Positions 8,848-17,945 are shown, counted from the stretch's first letter. The stretch: DNA of 64,000 bases from Streptomyces sp. NBC_00224 (GCF_041435195.1 NZ_CP108106.1:8848377-8912376); one strand, 5' to 3'. Notes: generated by a model not told the origin, from the sequence alone. Numbers and translations are program-made.

Positions 8848-9998
8848 AGCAGCCTGGCTCCCCCCGCGTAGCCGGACATGGCGGTGACGGCGTCGAGGCG
8901 CACGACAGTCCCTGGGCGGGCGGCGTTGACCATCTGCCCGCCGCCCACATAGATCCCGACGTGGTAGATCGTCGCGTCGCGCCCGGGAGCGTAGGCGTAG
9001 AAGGTCAGGTCCCCGGGGCGCAGAGCGCTGGTGCCGAGGCCGGCCGGGATCCGCTTTCCCACCCCAGCCTGTTCGGCTGCGGTGCGCGGCAGGCGCACCC
9101 CGGCCTTGGCGTACGCGTACGCGGTGAGCCCGGAGCAGTCGAAGCCCTTAATGCTGGTGCCGCTCTTGCCGCTGGGGGTGCAGCAGATCCCGTAGGTGGG
9201 GCCGCTGGCATCGCCGCCGCCCCAGGAGTACGGCACCCCCTTCTGGGCGAGGGCGGCCTGGATGACGGTGCGGACCGTGCCGGTCAAGTGGTTCGTCGCC
9301 GGGCCGGCGGCGGCCGCCGCCGTGTACTGGTCGATCCAGCCCAGCACCTCCGCCACGTACGCGGTGGAGTGGTTGTACTGCCAGATCGCCGCTTCGAGCT
9401 GTGAACGCTGCGCCAGATCACGGCCGTTCCCACAGAGGTAGAGAGCGGCGCCGAGGGCGGCGTCGTCCGCGTTGTGCGGATCGGCTATTCCGTCATCGTT
9501 GGCGTCCTTGCCTGTCGACTCCCAAGTGGAGGGCAGGAACTGGAAAGGACCGACCGCACGTTCACCTTGAGAGGTGCCGTCCCACTTGCCGCCGTCGGTG
9601 TCGGTAACTGTCGTGGTGTTGCCGCCCTGCCCGGAGCCGTTGAGCAAGACCCCATAGATCCGGGGGCGGATGTCGCCGTTGGCGGCGATGGTCCGGCCGA
9701 CGGCGTGGTTGGACTCGACCTTCGAGATCCCCGCCAGGACGGGCCAGCGCATCCCCCGGCACTTCGGTACGTACGCGCCGACGTGCTCGGCAGCGTTCTT
9801 GTAGGCGGTGAGCATCCGGGCCGGGATGTCCGCCGCGCTGCCGCCCTCAACGAGGCCACCGTCGTCCTGCGCCCGTGTTCTGAGCGTTACGTATGCGCTG
9901 ATCGCGTTGGATACGGGGGCCGCGCAGCACGTGGCGGCGAACACCAGCAGCGCCAGCAGGCATCTCCACCGCCGGACGCGGCGTCCAGAACGCGTCAT
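8844..9998 (-). CDS. Lytic transglycosylase / NlpC-P60 fusion
   Basis: A 384-residue two-domain cell-wall hydrolase. An N-terminal hydrophobic segment (residues 11-33) is followed by a transglycosylase-type domain at about 65-215 with ISKVESNHAVG (candidate catalytic Glu) and GPFQFLPSTW. An NlpC/P60 peptidase at about 245-384 carries the catalytic Cys in GFDCSGLT and the His in HVGIYVGGG. Such fusions (TcpG/VirB1-like) cut peptidoglycan locally so that the conjugation channel can cross the wall. ATGA overlap with the VirB6-like gene upstream and GTGA overlap downstream show tight coupling. Confidence 0.88.
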   Translation of the reverse strand: MTRSGRRVRRWRCLLALLVFAATCCAAPVSNAISAYVTLRTRAQDDGGLVEGGSAADIPARMLTAYKNAAEHVGAYVPKCRGMRWPVLAGISKVESNHAVGRTIAANGDIRPRIYGVLLNGSGQGGNTTTVTDTDGGKWDGTSQGERAVGPFQFLPSTWESTGKDANDDGIADPHNADDAALGAALYLCGNGRDLAQRSQLEAAIWQYNHSTAYVAEVLGWIDQYTAAAAAGPATNHLTGTVRTVIQAALAQKGVPYSWGGGDASGPTYGICCTPSGKSGTSIKGFDCSGLTAYAYAKAGVRLPRTAAEQAGVGKRIPAGLGTSALRPGDLTFYAYAPGRDATIYHVGIYVGGGQMVNAARPGTVVRLDAVTAMSGYAGGARLL

Positions 9999-12730
9999 TC
10001 TTGCTCGCCGCCCTTGTTCCGCCGGCGGGCCCGTTGCTGGCGCAGGCGTTCGGCTTCGGGGGCGGTCCTGCGCATCAACTCCTGCATCCGGGCCCGCGCC
10101 TCCTGGCGCGCCTGCCCGCGGGCGCTCCCGCCGCCGGGAAGCACGGCCTGGTGAAGATCGGGGCGAGCGCGGCGCCCAGGACCGTCCGGGTGCGACGGCT
10201 GTGCCGGGGGCGTGGTTGTAGAGGGGGCACCCGTTGCTTGGGCGGTCCGTCCGGCGGGGGCCGGAGGGCCCGCAGGACGTCCGGGGGACGCTGGCCGAGC
10301 CGGGGTTACCGGGCGGGAGGTGACTGTCGATGTGCCTGTGGTCGGTAGGCGGCGGCTGGGGAACGGGCCGGGGCCGCCGCGGTCGGTGTTCTCCCGCACG
10401 TCATGGGAGGCGTGCCGTGCGGTGTCGTGCCAGGCGCGGCCGTCCTCGCGCCAGGTGTTGCCCCACACCCGCACCTGCTGGCGGGCGTCGCGGGTGTAGC
10501 GCGAGGCGACGGTGTCGCCCGCGCGGGTCCGGCGGACGTTGGCCGGGAGCCCGACGGTCGCCCCGTAAGCGGTCCGGCCGCCACGGTGCAGGATGCGGTA
10601 ACCGCGGTAGCGGACCAGCCGGTTGTGTGCCCGGGTGGAGAGCAGGGTGCGGTCGGTGTGCTGGTCGTGCAGCACCGTGTCGCTGTTGCGGTCGATGATC
10701 TGGCCGTCGGCGTCGCGGTAGCGGTCCGGTGGCCCACCGGGCCGACGCGGACCGGTGCCGCCCGAGCCATCGCTCCCGCCACCCGACGGTCCGCCACCGT
10801 TGGTGTCCGTGTCGGCGGTGGGTTTGCGCCACTTGGCCAGCTGCTCCTTGTCCGGCCGTCGTCCGATCAGCAGCCAGTGCCCGCCCCTGACGCCGAGCCG
10901 CGCCCCGAGCCCGCCGATTGCGGCGGCCGCGGTGAGGGGGGCGAGTCCGCGTCCGACTTCGGCACTGGCGTCGGCCAGCATCGCGCCGGTGTCCACCGGC
11001 ATCCCCGTCCCGTCGGCCAGGGAGCTCAGCGCGCCCAGCAGGCGCTGGCGGGTGCCGAGCATCCCGTACCGGCCGCCGGTGCCGGTGAACAGGCGCAGCC
11101 CACCGCCGTATCCGCCCAGCGCTGCGGGGGAGTTCATGGCGAGCGCGGCCCCGAGTTCGGAGGTGTCGCCCGGCAGGTGGGTGCCGCCGATCTTGGCGTA
11201 GCGCATCCGCATCGCCATCCGCCGCCCGAACGAGCTGATGCCGCCAAGCAGGCGGCGGTGCCCGGCCGTACCGGCGATGGCCAGGACGTCGATGAGCAGG
11301 ATCCGCTCCACCATCAGGTCCGGGCCGTTCGTGACGGTGGCATCTATGGCGATCCCGAAGAACGGGATGAACGCGCAGATCCCGACCACCGCGACGATCG
11401 CGATGCCCCACAGGGACAGCCACTTCCACACCGACTGCCGGGCCGGTCCCGGGAGCATGCCCGCGACGAAGGTGATGCCGCCGGCGGCCGCGGCCGCCAC
11501 GCACACGCCCTGCGTGCCCAGCAGCACGACCGCGGAGGACAGGAGCATGCCGCAGATGAACAGTGCGGCGACCAGGAGGAGCCCGGCGCCGCCGACCCGC
11601 CACCAGGTGGGCCGTTCCGCGTAGGCGGCGCAGGCCTTGCCGACCGGCCCCGTCTTCTTGAGATCCGTGAGGAAGGCGGCGAACTCCTGGTCGTCCTCGC
11701 CCAGCACCGGATGGGGCGAATCGAGTAGGTCACCGGCCGCGGTCAGGGACGGCAGGACGTCGCGGCGGTCGGGTGCCGCGCCGCCTTGTCCGGCCAGGCA
11801 GTACTGCTTGGCGGGGCCCTTGATCAGGCTGCACGGCCCGCCCGGCACATCGTCCCTGGGCTTGTAGCCGCCGGTGACCCACTTCAGATGCACCGCATAC
11901 GCGGCACGGTCGGATGCCTTGCCGGGGTCGAGGATGCGCCCGTACTGCAGCAGCATGAAGGGCTTGACGATCAGAGCGTTGGTGAGCGAGTCCTGGAGCG
12001 GGCGGGCCACCGCCACGGCAGCGGCAGGCTCGTGCCCTGGTTGGGCGAGGCAGGTTCGTTCGCCGTTGCCCGTCATGGCATCGCAGGGGCCGCGGCTGGC
12101 GAGCTTGCCGCCCCAGTCATAGGCGCCGACGCTCTGCTGGGCGACCTCGGCACCGACCTGCTGGGCCTGCCCCAGCGGCCCGGACTCGGCGAGCAGGGTG
12201 TCGGGGCGGATGAGCGCAGAGGCGGCGATCGCCCCGATCAGCAGGGTGAGGAAGATTTCCCCCAGCCCCCGGCCGACCCGGCCGCGCACCAGCATGAAGG
12301 CGGCGAAGACGAATGCCCACGCCAGCAGCAGCCCCTTCAACCCCAGGGTGTCGACCACGACGTTGTCGTAGGTGTCGGCCGCCTTCTGCGCGGGGCGGGT
12401 GAGGATCTTGAGCAGCGGGAAGCGGAAGGCCACCTCGACTGCCCATCCGGCGAGGCCGACCAGCAGCCGGACCAGGGTGAACAGACCGGACAGGGCGAAG
12501 GCGAGGGCCTGGCTCTTGAAGGCGACGATGGAGCCGCCGGAGGCGTTCAGCTCGTACCCGTCGATCGGCACCCCCTCGGACGAGGCGATGTTCAGCGGCG
12601 CGAGCAGATCCCCGGTCTCAGCATTGCTGCTGGCGGCGTAGACGACCTGGGTGTTCACCACGACGAACACCCAGGTGAGCAGCACGACGAAGCCGAGTGA
12701 ACGCCACGTCGCACGGTGGGGACGCAGCAT
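9995..12730 (-). CDS. VirB6/TrbL-like polytopic conjugation protein
   Basis: A 911-residue protein. It has a cleavable signal-like start (about residues 12-33, ending VYAASS), then hydrophobic segments around 75-110, 135-180 and a cluster near 385-490. After about residue 600 it is a long hydrophilic tail, rich in Gly, Arg, Pro and Thr. This is the organisation of the multi-pass channel component of Gram-positive type IV systems. A Cys-containing loop between the first and second membrane clusters (GPCDAM, GERTCLAQ, GPCSL) may be disulphide-bonded outside the cell. The ATG follows the stop of the 101-aa gene by one base. Confidence 0.7.
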   Translation of the reverse strand: MLRPHRATWRSLGFVVLLTWVFVVVNTQVVYAASSNAETGDLLAPLNIASSEGVPIDGYELNASGGSIVAFKSQALAFALSGLFTLVRLLVGLAGWAVEVAFRFPLLKILTRPAQKAADTYDNVVVDTLGLKGLLLAWAFVFAAFMLVRGRVGRGLGEIFLTLLIGAIAASALIRPDTLLAESGPLGQAQQVGAEVAQQSVGAYDWGGKLASRGPCDAMTGNGERTCLAQPGHEPAAAVAVARPLQDSLTNALIVKPFMLLQYGRILDPGKASDRAAYAVHLKWVTGGYKPRDDVPGGPCSLIKGPAKQYCLAGQGGAAPDRRDVLPSLTAAGDLLDSPHPVLGEDDQEFAAFLTDLKKTGPVGKACAAYAERPTWWRVGGAGLLLVAALFICGMLLSSAVVLLGTQGVCVAAAAAGGITFVAGMLPGPARQSVWKWLSLWGIAIVAVVGICAFIPFFGIAIDATVTNGPDLMVERILLIDVLAIAGTAGHRRLLGGISSFGRRMAMRMRYAKIGGTHLPGDTSELGAALAMNSPAALGGYGGGLRLFTGTGGRYGMLGTRQRLLGALSSLADGTGMPVDTGAMLADASAEVGRGLAPLTAAAAIGGLGARLGVRGGHWLLIGRRPDKEQLAKWRKPTADTDTNGGGPSGGGSDGSGGTGPRRPGGPPDRYRDADGQIIDRNSDTVLHDQHTDRTLLSTRAHNRLVRYRGYRILHRGGRTAYGATVGLPANVRRTRAGDTVASRYTRDARQQVRVWGNTWREDGRAWHDTARHASHDVRENTDRGGPGPFPSRRLPTTGTSTVTSRPVTPARPASPGRPAGPPAPAGRTAQATGAPSTTTPPAQPSHPDGPGRRARPDLHQAVLPGGGSARGQARQEARARMQELMRRTAPEAERLRQQRARRRNKGGEQE

Positions 12731-12731
12731 C

Positions 12732-13037
12732 TCAGCCCCGCCCCGGCCCAGGCAGGCACCCCACCTGCCACACCACCAGGCCGATCACACCCACACCCGC
12801 CACACCCACACCGGCCGAGTCCAACGCGTCGGCCAGGCCGACGTTCACCGCACACGGGCCTTGCTGAACAAGATCCGGGGCGGGGTCAAAGGCCCGCCCG
12901 GTGCGGGGCCACCATCCCGCTGGCACGCCCCCTGCGACCGTGAGGGCGATGACACCACAGGCGATGGTGATCAGAGCGAAGGCCACACTCGCGGCCACTG
13001 CGCCCTCCCGGATGCGGCTCCAGGGCGACGCGATCAT
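12732..13037 (-). CDS. Small two-helix membrane protein
   Basis: A 101-residue protein with two hydrophobic segments (VAASVAFALITIACGVIAL and AGVGVAGVGVIGLVVW) separated by a 30-residue outer loop with one Cys. Its ATG overlaps the stop of the VirB4-like gene and its stop is next to the start of the VirB6-like gene. No family is recognised; position and topology suggest a structural part of the transfer complex. Confidence 0.6.
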   Translation of the reverse strand: MIASPWSRIREGAVAASVAFALITIACGVIALTVAGGVPAGWWPRTGRAFDPAPDLVQQGPCAVNVGLADALDSAGVGVAGVGVIGLVVWQVGCLPGPGRG

Positions 13038-15733
13038 TGGAAGGCCGCCTTCGGATGGGGGCCGGTCGCCTGGGGGTCGGGTGGCTGCGGCGTTGACGGC
13101 GCGGCAGGCCCCGGGCGGTGGTCGCCGGGTGTGGTGGTGATGGAGGAGGTGATGCGGGCGATGCGGGGAATGACGGCTTTGACGCGGCCGGTGTTCTGCC
13201 TTGGGCAGGCCAGCAGGAACTCGCCTTCGCGGCCCTGATGGCCGACGGGGGACAGGCCGGTGGTGACCAGCCGCAGCAGCGCATCGTCGTTGGGGTCGAG
13301 CCCAACGAACTCGAGGCCCCGGCGGGCCCGCTCGCGATCCGCGGTGCGGGCGAGAGCCCGGTAGGCCATCAGGCCACGGTCGGGGCCCAGTTCGAGGGCG
13401 TCGTGGGAGGCGCCGAGCAGGCCGGCGCCGTGTTTGCGGCCGTCGTGGAGGATCTCGTGCACCAGGGCGGTGCCTTCGGCGGAGGAGGTGAGCCAGTACA
13501 GCTCGTCCAGCACCACCGCGGTGAACCGATCAGGGTCCGCGAACGCGGTCTGGCGGGCGAGGGCTGCGATCAGGTAGAGCACCGCGCGGCCGATCAGCGC
13601 CTCCAGCGGCTGCTGGTGCAGAACCTCGGGCTTGTCGAACGCCGCCTTGGGGGGAAGCGTCAGACCGGCCGTAGTGATCACGATCATGTCGGTGGTGCTG
13701 GACGCGTCCAGGCGCACCGGCGCCAACGTCGGATCGAAGACCATCCGCGCCAGCGGGTTGGTGGCGACGACCCGGATCAGCCCGGCGAGCGTGGCGGCCG
13801 CGTCCTGCCGCTTACCGGACCCCGTGGTGGCCATCTGTTCCAGGACGCCCACGACCTGCTGCATGCAGGGGGTGTCGCTGGCGGCGGCCTGCTCGACGGC
13901 GTGGTGGAGGACTTCACCGCTGGTGCTCATGGGACCGATGCCGAGCTGGAGAGTGAGGTAGGACAAGGCGTAGTGGCGGCCCTCGGGCCCGCCGAAGATC
14001 CGCAGCGGGTCGATGGACACCTCTGCTTCGGCGGCGTCGATGATCTGGGCACGGCCGTCGGTGGCGGTGCGCGCGAAGGTAGCCCACTCGCGTACGGGGG
14101 TGCGGTCGATGCAGATGGCGCAGCCACCGCGCGCCCACACCGCCTCCGCGATCAGTTTCTGCAGCACGGACTTGCCCGCGCCCAGGTCCCCGACGATGCC
14201 CATCGAGGCGGACGCGTCGACCTTGGGCGCATCCGCCACATTGATCATGACGGGGCGGGTGGTGCCGCAGTCCAGGTCGATGCCGAGGAACATCCCGTTC
14301 GGGTCGCCGACCTCGCTCACAGTGAGGGCCCCGTTCAAGGCCCAGTCCTCCGAGACCTGGTGCTGGGTGAACTCCCGTACCAGGCCCGGCCGGGCGGTGC
14401 CCGGCAGGCCGAGCGTGAACAGGGCTTCTTGCAGGCCGGCTGGGCGCACGGCCCGGTAGTCGGCACCCCCGAGCAGGGCAGCCAGGGCTCGCGCGCGGGC
14501 GTCGCAGACGGCGGCGGTGGGCCCCCACACGCTCAGCACGGTGACCGACTGCACCTCCACCTCGACCGACGTGCGGGACAGACGCGCATCGAGCTCACCC
14601 AGGTCGCGGGCCGCATCCGGCAGGGAAGCGGGCATGCCGGTCGGGCGGACGTCGTACTGCTCGGCCTGGTCGATCAACTCCGTCTTCTTACGGCGCACCT
14701 GCTGACGCGCCTTCTCCGCGGACACGAGCGTGAGGTCGACGGTGTAGTCGATAGGGAAGTCGAGGCTCTCCAGCTGGGCGAACAGATCCGCGGCACCCTG
14801 GCTGACCGCGGGCGGGCACTCGGCCAGCGCGAGGTGCGCCTGATAGCCCACCCCCGTCTCGGACTCGACCTGCAGCCACCGCCGCCTCAGCGGCGAACTC
14901 GTCTTCAGCCGCCACCAGGACCCACGGCCAGAGCGGGTGACCTGGCCGCCCGCGTTCGTGAGCTTGCTGGCGTCGTCGAGCACCGGGTCGATGCCGCCCT
15001 CGTGCAGGCGGACCTGGCCAAGGTCGGCATAACTGGGCGACCGCAGCACGCCATCGCGGATCTGCCCGTTGCACAGATCGCTGCTCTCGGCCTCGGCCAG
15101 CAGCGGCTCCGGCAGGCCGCGGTGCAGGGCGTGCTGGATCATCCACACGACCTCCGCCGGACGGGCCGGACGCAACGCGATCCCACCGGCGAGCGCTGAC
15201 TCCACCCGGGAGGCCTGCTCGCGATACGCCATCACCTCGCGCCGCGCCACCGGCACCGGGCGCAGGCCCAGCTTCGGAGAAATCTCCGCCCACACCGCGC
15301 CCAGCTGCGCCGACACCTGCAGCCGGGCGGCGTCGGTGCGCAGGGGCACGGCCAGCCACAGGGTGCGGCGGTGCATCTCCTCCTGGTCCAGCAGGTCCAG
15401 CGTGGCCTCGATGGTCTCCACCCACGGATGCGGCCCGGCATCGGGGCCTTGCCCGGAGGGTTCGATGCCCTCGATCATCTTGTGGGCGACCTCCCCCGGG
15501 TCCACCTGAGCGCACAGCCCGAACAGACGCGGGCTGCCGGACAGCGAGCGGACCAAGTGGGTGACGTGGGCCAGCTGTTCGTCGCGGACCGCGGCGGGAA
15601 CGTAGGTGCCCTGGACGCTCTCGGCGTGCTGGCCTTGCGTGTCGGGACCGGGGCGCAGGCGGTAGAGGGCCCAGACGCTGCCCTGTGTCGACCACACCAG
15701 GTGCCCGGCGATGTGACGGATCGGCACCCTCAC
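13034..15733 (-). CDS. VirB4-like conjugation ATPase
   Basis: An 899-residue protein. The P-loop GDLGAGKS lies near residue 516 and the Walker B strand AVVLDELYWL near 742, with the long N-terminal domain typical of VirB4/TcpF-type ATPases that energise assembly of the channel. I start at the GTG at 15733, which overlaps the stop of the preceding gene (GTGA); the frame is open upstream but there reads as a shadow of that gene. A second GTG two codons later (15727) is equally possible. Confidence 0.82.
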   Translation of the reverse strand: MRVPIRHIAGHLVWSTQGSVWALYRLRPGPDTQGQHAESVQGTYVPAAVRDEQLAHVTHLVRSLSGSPRLFGLCAQVDPGEVAHKMIEGIEPSGQGPDAGPHPWVETIEATLDLLDQEEMHRRTLWLAVPLRTDAARLQVSAQLGAVWAEISPKLGLRPVPVARREVMAYREQASRVESALAGGIALRPARPAEVVWMIQHALHRGLPEPLLAEAESSDLCNGQIRDGVLRSPSYADLGQVRLHEGGIDPVLDDASKLTNAGGQVTRSGRGSWWRLKTSSPLRRRWLQVESETGVGYQAHLALAECPPAVSQGAADLFAQLESLDFPIDYTVDLTLVSAEKARQQVRRKKTELIDQAEQYDVRPTGMPASLPDAARDLGELDARLSRTSVEVEVQSVTVLSVWGPTAAVCDARARALAALLGGADYRAVRPAGLQEALFTLGLPGTARPGLVREFTQHQVSEDWALNGALTVSEVGDPNGMFLGIDLDCGTTRPVMINVADAPKVDASASMGIVGDLGAGKSVLQKLIAEAVWARGGCAICIDRTPVREWATFARTATDGRAQIIDAAEAEVSIDPLRIFGGPEGRHYALSYLTLQLGIGPMSTSGEVLHHAVEQAAASDTPCMQQVVGVLEQMATTGSGKRQDAAATLAGLIRVVATNPLARMVFDPTLAPVRLDASSTTDMIVITTAGLTLPPKAAFDKPEVLHQQPLEALIGRAVLYLIAALARQTAFADPDRFTAVVLDELYWLTSSAEGTALVHEILHDGRKHGAGLLGASHDALELGPDRGLMAYRALARTADRERARRGLEFVGLDPNDDALLRLVTTGLSPVGHQGREGEFLLACPRQNTGRVKAVIPRIARITSSITTTPGDHRPGPAAPSTPQPPDPQATGPHPKAAFQ

Positions 15734-16308
15734 CGCACACCCCCGCTCTCGGAGAGTGCGAGCAACTGCTGCACAGCCGACACCGGCCGCACCGGAGCTG
15801 GAGAACCCGCAGAAGCGGTCCGGACCGGAGAGTGGGGCGAAGACGGAGGTTGTGCGGACCTGCTCCGGCGGGGCGCCCGCGCGGACGGCGGAGCCGCCCC
15901 CAGCGACGCGGCCGATGCGACCGGGGCGCACCCGGCCTCGATGCTGAAGCCGCCGAGCAGCGCTCGTGGCACGCGGTCGCGGGCGGCCCGCCCGCCGATC
16001 CGCCCGCCCCGCGGCTGCCAGCCGAGCAGCATCCATCCCACGGCGGCCTGGAGCGGGGCGCGCCCCCTCATCTTCGGCCGGCGTACGGTCCAGACGGCCA
16101 GGACCCAGGCCGCAATCGGCACCGGCCCCATCCACGACCACCAGCTGATGGTCTTGACCAGGAGCAGGCCGCCGCCGACGGCGACCGTGATCTGCGCCGG
16201 GGTGTACGGCCCGAGGGGGATTCGCCAGTCGGCGACCTTGCCCAGCACCCAGGGGTGGCGGCGTGCCGTGGTGTAGAAGCGACCCACCCGCCCGGCGGTC
16301 GCGCTCAC
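15730..16308 (-). CDS. TcpE/PrgI-like conjugation membrane protein
   Basis: A 192-residue protein starting at GTG 16308, which overlaps the stop of the 113-aa gene. The N-terminal 80 residues hold WRIPLGPYTPAQ and two hydrophobic segments (ITVAVGGGLLLV and IAAWVLAVWTV). This matches the short TcpE/PrgI proteins that sit directly before the VirB4-like gene in Gram-positive transfer operons. The C-terminal half is Ala/Pro/Ser/Arg-rich and probably flexible. The family call rests on topology and gene order. Confidence 0.6.
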   Translation of the reverse strand: MSATAGRVGRFYTTARRHPWVLGKVADWRIPLGPYTPAQITVAVGGGLLLVKTISWWSWMGPVPIAAWVLAVWTVRRPKMRGRAPLQAAVGWMLLGWQPRGGRIGGRAARDRVPRALLGGFSIEAGCAPVASAASLGAAPPSARAPRRSRSAQPPSSPHSPVRTASAGSPAPVRPVSAVQQLLALSESGGVR

Positions 16309-16646
16309 AACGAGCCTCCGTCGCTCGGCGCATGTGCGCGGGACGCTGTGGGGTCGACCTGTTGGACGAGGCCGGGGAAGGGGGCGCCCTTGGAGGGGTT
16401 GTTCACCTCGTCCTCGAACATCTTCGCCAGGCTGTCGCGCGAGTTGTACAGCCCGAGCGCGATGATCATCAGCAGCAGGGCGCCGATCCCGGCCTTGAGA
16501 CTGAATTTCTGGATCATGATGACGACCACCAGGCAGACCAGGCCGGCCTGCAGGCCCTTGGTCGCCCACTCCTTGAACATGTTGATCCAGCTGTCACCGA
16601 GATCGTTGAGCTCTCCCGCGAGCATCAGACTGTGCACCGTGTTCAC
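16305..16646 (-). CDS. Small conjugation membrane protein (VirB2/TcpD-like)
   Basis: A 113-residue protein with two adjoining hydrophobic segments (LQAGLVCLVVVIMIQKF and GIGALLLMIIALGLY) and a soluble tail. Its GTG start and its stop both overlap the neighbouring genes by GTGA. Size, topology and place between the TcpC-like and TcpE-like genes fit the small membrane subunit of Gram-positive transfer channels. There is no pilin-specific motif, so the VirB2 comparison is only positional. Confidence 0.6.
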   Translation of the reverse strand: MNTVHSLMLAGELNDLGDSWINMFKEWATKGLQAGLVCLVVVIMIQKFSLKAGIGALLLMIIALGLYNSRDSLAKMFEDEVNNPSKGAPFPGLVQQVDPTASRAHAPSDGGSL

Positions 16647-17581
16647 CGGGCACCCCCGTCCTGGGCGGTCCCGGAGTCCAATGCCGTGATCTCCCAGCGG
16701 CCAGAGCGGGCCTTGAGGGCCAGTTCGTACGCCAGCGGCCAGCGGCCGACGCGGTCGCGGGCCTCCACCGCCGCCAGGACCCGGACCGTGGTGCCGTCCG
16801 CCGGAACACGCTCAGCTGCCGCTACCGTCTCGGCGGCGGATATCCGCTGCACCGTTGCCCCTTGGAACGGGGCAGGGGAGACAGCGCTCAACTTCACGCC
16901 CGGTGCGAGGTAACGCTCGACCTCGCCGGCCCCGGTGAGGTAGGCGCCGAGGAACTGCCCGATGGCGGAAGTCAGATCACCGGCCGGGACTGACACGCCG
17001 TACGGCGACTTCGCCATCGCGGCCCGGCCCGGTCCGGCCACCACACCCGGCGCACCGGTCACGGCGAACGAGGAGCCTGAGGCATCGGCGGCAACCGGGA
17101 CCGCGTAGTAGCGCACCGTGCCGTCGGCGTACTGCGCGGCCACCGTCACCGACCACATGCCCCTGGCGCGCTGCGCACTGCGCAGCGCGGTCACCGACGC
17201 GGGCGCCGACTGCGCACCCGCCGACTCGGGCAAGTCGACGCCGGGCGCCATGGACTGCGCAAGCCGCGCCTGTGCACTCGACGGATCACTCGTCGTGCTG
17301 CGCAGCCACGCGCCGACGAACAGCTGCGCAAAGCCCGCTGGGGCCGCGTAAGCGGCGGTCGTCGTGCTGCGCGACGGCGCGGGGCTCGCCGGGGTGGCCG
17401 TCTTCACCGTGGGTGCGCTGGAGGCGACGGCGACCGCCAGGGCGACGGGACCGGAGGCTATAACGCCCCACAGGGCGAGGCGCGAGAGGCGGACACGCCG
17501 CCGCATCGCCTCCAGCCGCGCGCCCCCCGCCATCGGAGCAGCAGCCGCGCTCAGCGGGGCCTGCTGCATGCCAGAGGACAT
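16643..17581 (-). CDS. TcpC-like conjugation protein, first gene of operon
   Basis: A 312-residue protein with a short cytoplasmic N-terminus, one membrane segment at about residues 32-54 (LALWGVIASGPVALAVAVA) and an outer domain of about 250 residues. That domain appears to hold two related halves: FAQLFVGAWL...APGVDL and IGQFLGAYLTG...APGVKL. This bipartite NTF2-like arrangement is known for TcpC (PF12642), the bitopic core of Gram-positive conjugation channels. The ATG lies 13 bases left of an inverted repeat and next to the palindrome-rich region, so the operon promoter and its control sites should be immediately upstream. Confidence 0.72.
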   Translation of the reverse strand: MSSGMQQAPLSAAAAPMAGGARLEAMRRRVRLSRLALWGVIASGPVALAVAVASSAPTVKTATPASPAPSRSTTTAAYAAPAGFAQLFVGAWLRSTTSDPSSAQARLAQSMAPGVDLPESAGAQSAPASVTALRSAQRARGMWSVTVAAQYADGTVRYYAVPVAADASGSSFAVTGAPGVVAGPGRAAMAKSPYGVSVPAGDLTSAIGQFLGAYLTGAGEVERYLAPGVKLSAVSPAPFQGATVQRISAAETVAAAERVPADGTTVRVLAAVEARDRVGRWPLAYELALKARSGRWEITALDSGTAQDGGAR

Positions 17582-17593
17582 GTTCGAACTCCC

Positions 17594-17619
17594 AGGTCAG
17601 AATGGGTGATTACTGACCT
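17594..17619. promoter_or_regulatory. Inverted repeat AGGTCAG upstream of transfer operon
   Basis: AGGTCAG (17594-17600) and CTGACCT (17613-17619) form a perfect 7-base inverted repeat with a 12-base spacer, 13 bases before the TcpC-like start. The position suits a repressor or activator site. The same AGGTCAG heptamer recurs just upstream of the -35 boxes of some of the promoters at 55-60 kb, hinting at a common regulator. Confidence 0.4.
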
Positions 17620-17633
17620 CGAGAAAACCTGCC

Positions 17634-17945
17634 GACCCCCACCACACCACCCACCACCAGACCCCCACCACAGTCACGAACAGGACACAAAAGCCGTGGT
17701 GGGGCTCATGGGGGCCCACCCATGCCCCCACCACGCCGCGCGGGCTTCGTCCGGCGGGGGCAACAAGTGCTGTGGCGGCAGTGATGCGAGAAGAGAGCCG
17801 TGCGCAGTTGCTGGGCGGACCGTGGCTCCGACTGCGCATTCGGTCACACGTGCCAAGCGCCGTCGCCGTTGCGCAGTCCGGATGGGGCCGAGCCTCACAG
17901 GGGCGTGGTGGGGGTCATGGTGGGGCGCACCATGACCCCCACCAC
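17634..17945. repeat. Cluster of GACCCCCACCAC elements and palindromes
   Basis: The 12-mer GACCCCCACCAC or a one-base variant occurs at 17634-17645, 17660-17671, 17724-17734 and 17934-17945. It occurs in reverse orientation at 17696-17707 and 17905-17916. The last pair forms a perfect palindrome with 18-base arms and a 5-base centre at 17905-17945. The pair at 17696-17734 forms an imperfect one. The interval contains no convincing gene. It could be an operator array for the leftward transfer operon, an iteron-type origin, or a transfer origin (clt/oriT). Confidence 0.7.

Noticed and set aside
13118..15199. 693-codon plus-strand frame opposite the VirB4-like gene
   Set aside because: It mirrors the P-loop ATPase on the other strand; composition is Gly/Val/Arg/Gln-biased and it has no motif. 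Typical antisense shadow.
15734..16333. N-terminal extension of the VirB4-like protein
   Set aside because: This part is a frame-shifted reading of the TcpE/PrgI-like gene; GTG 15733 overlaps that gene's stop.
17582..17945. CRISPR-like array in the GACCCCCACCAC region
   Set aside because: Copies occur in both orientations with irregular spacing and no unique spacers; it is a palindromic site cluster.
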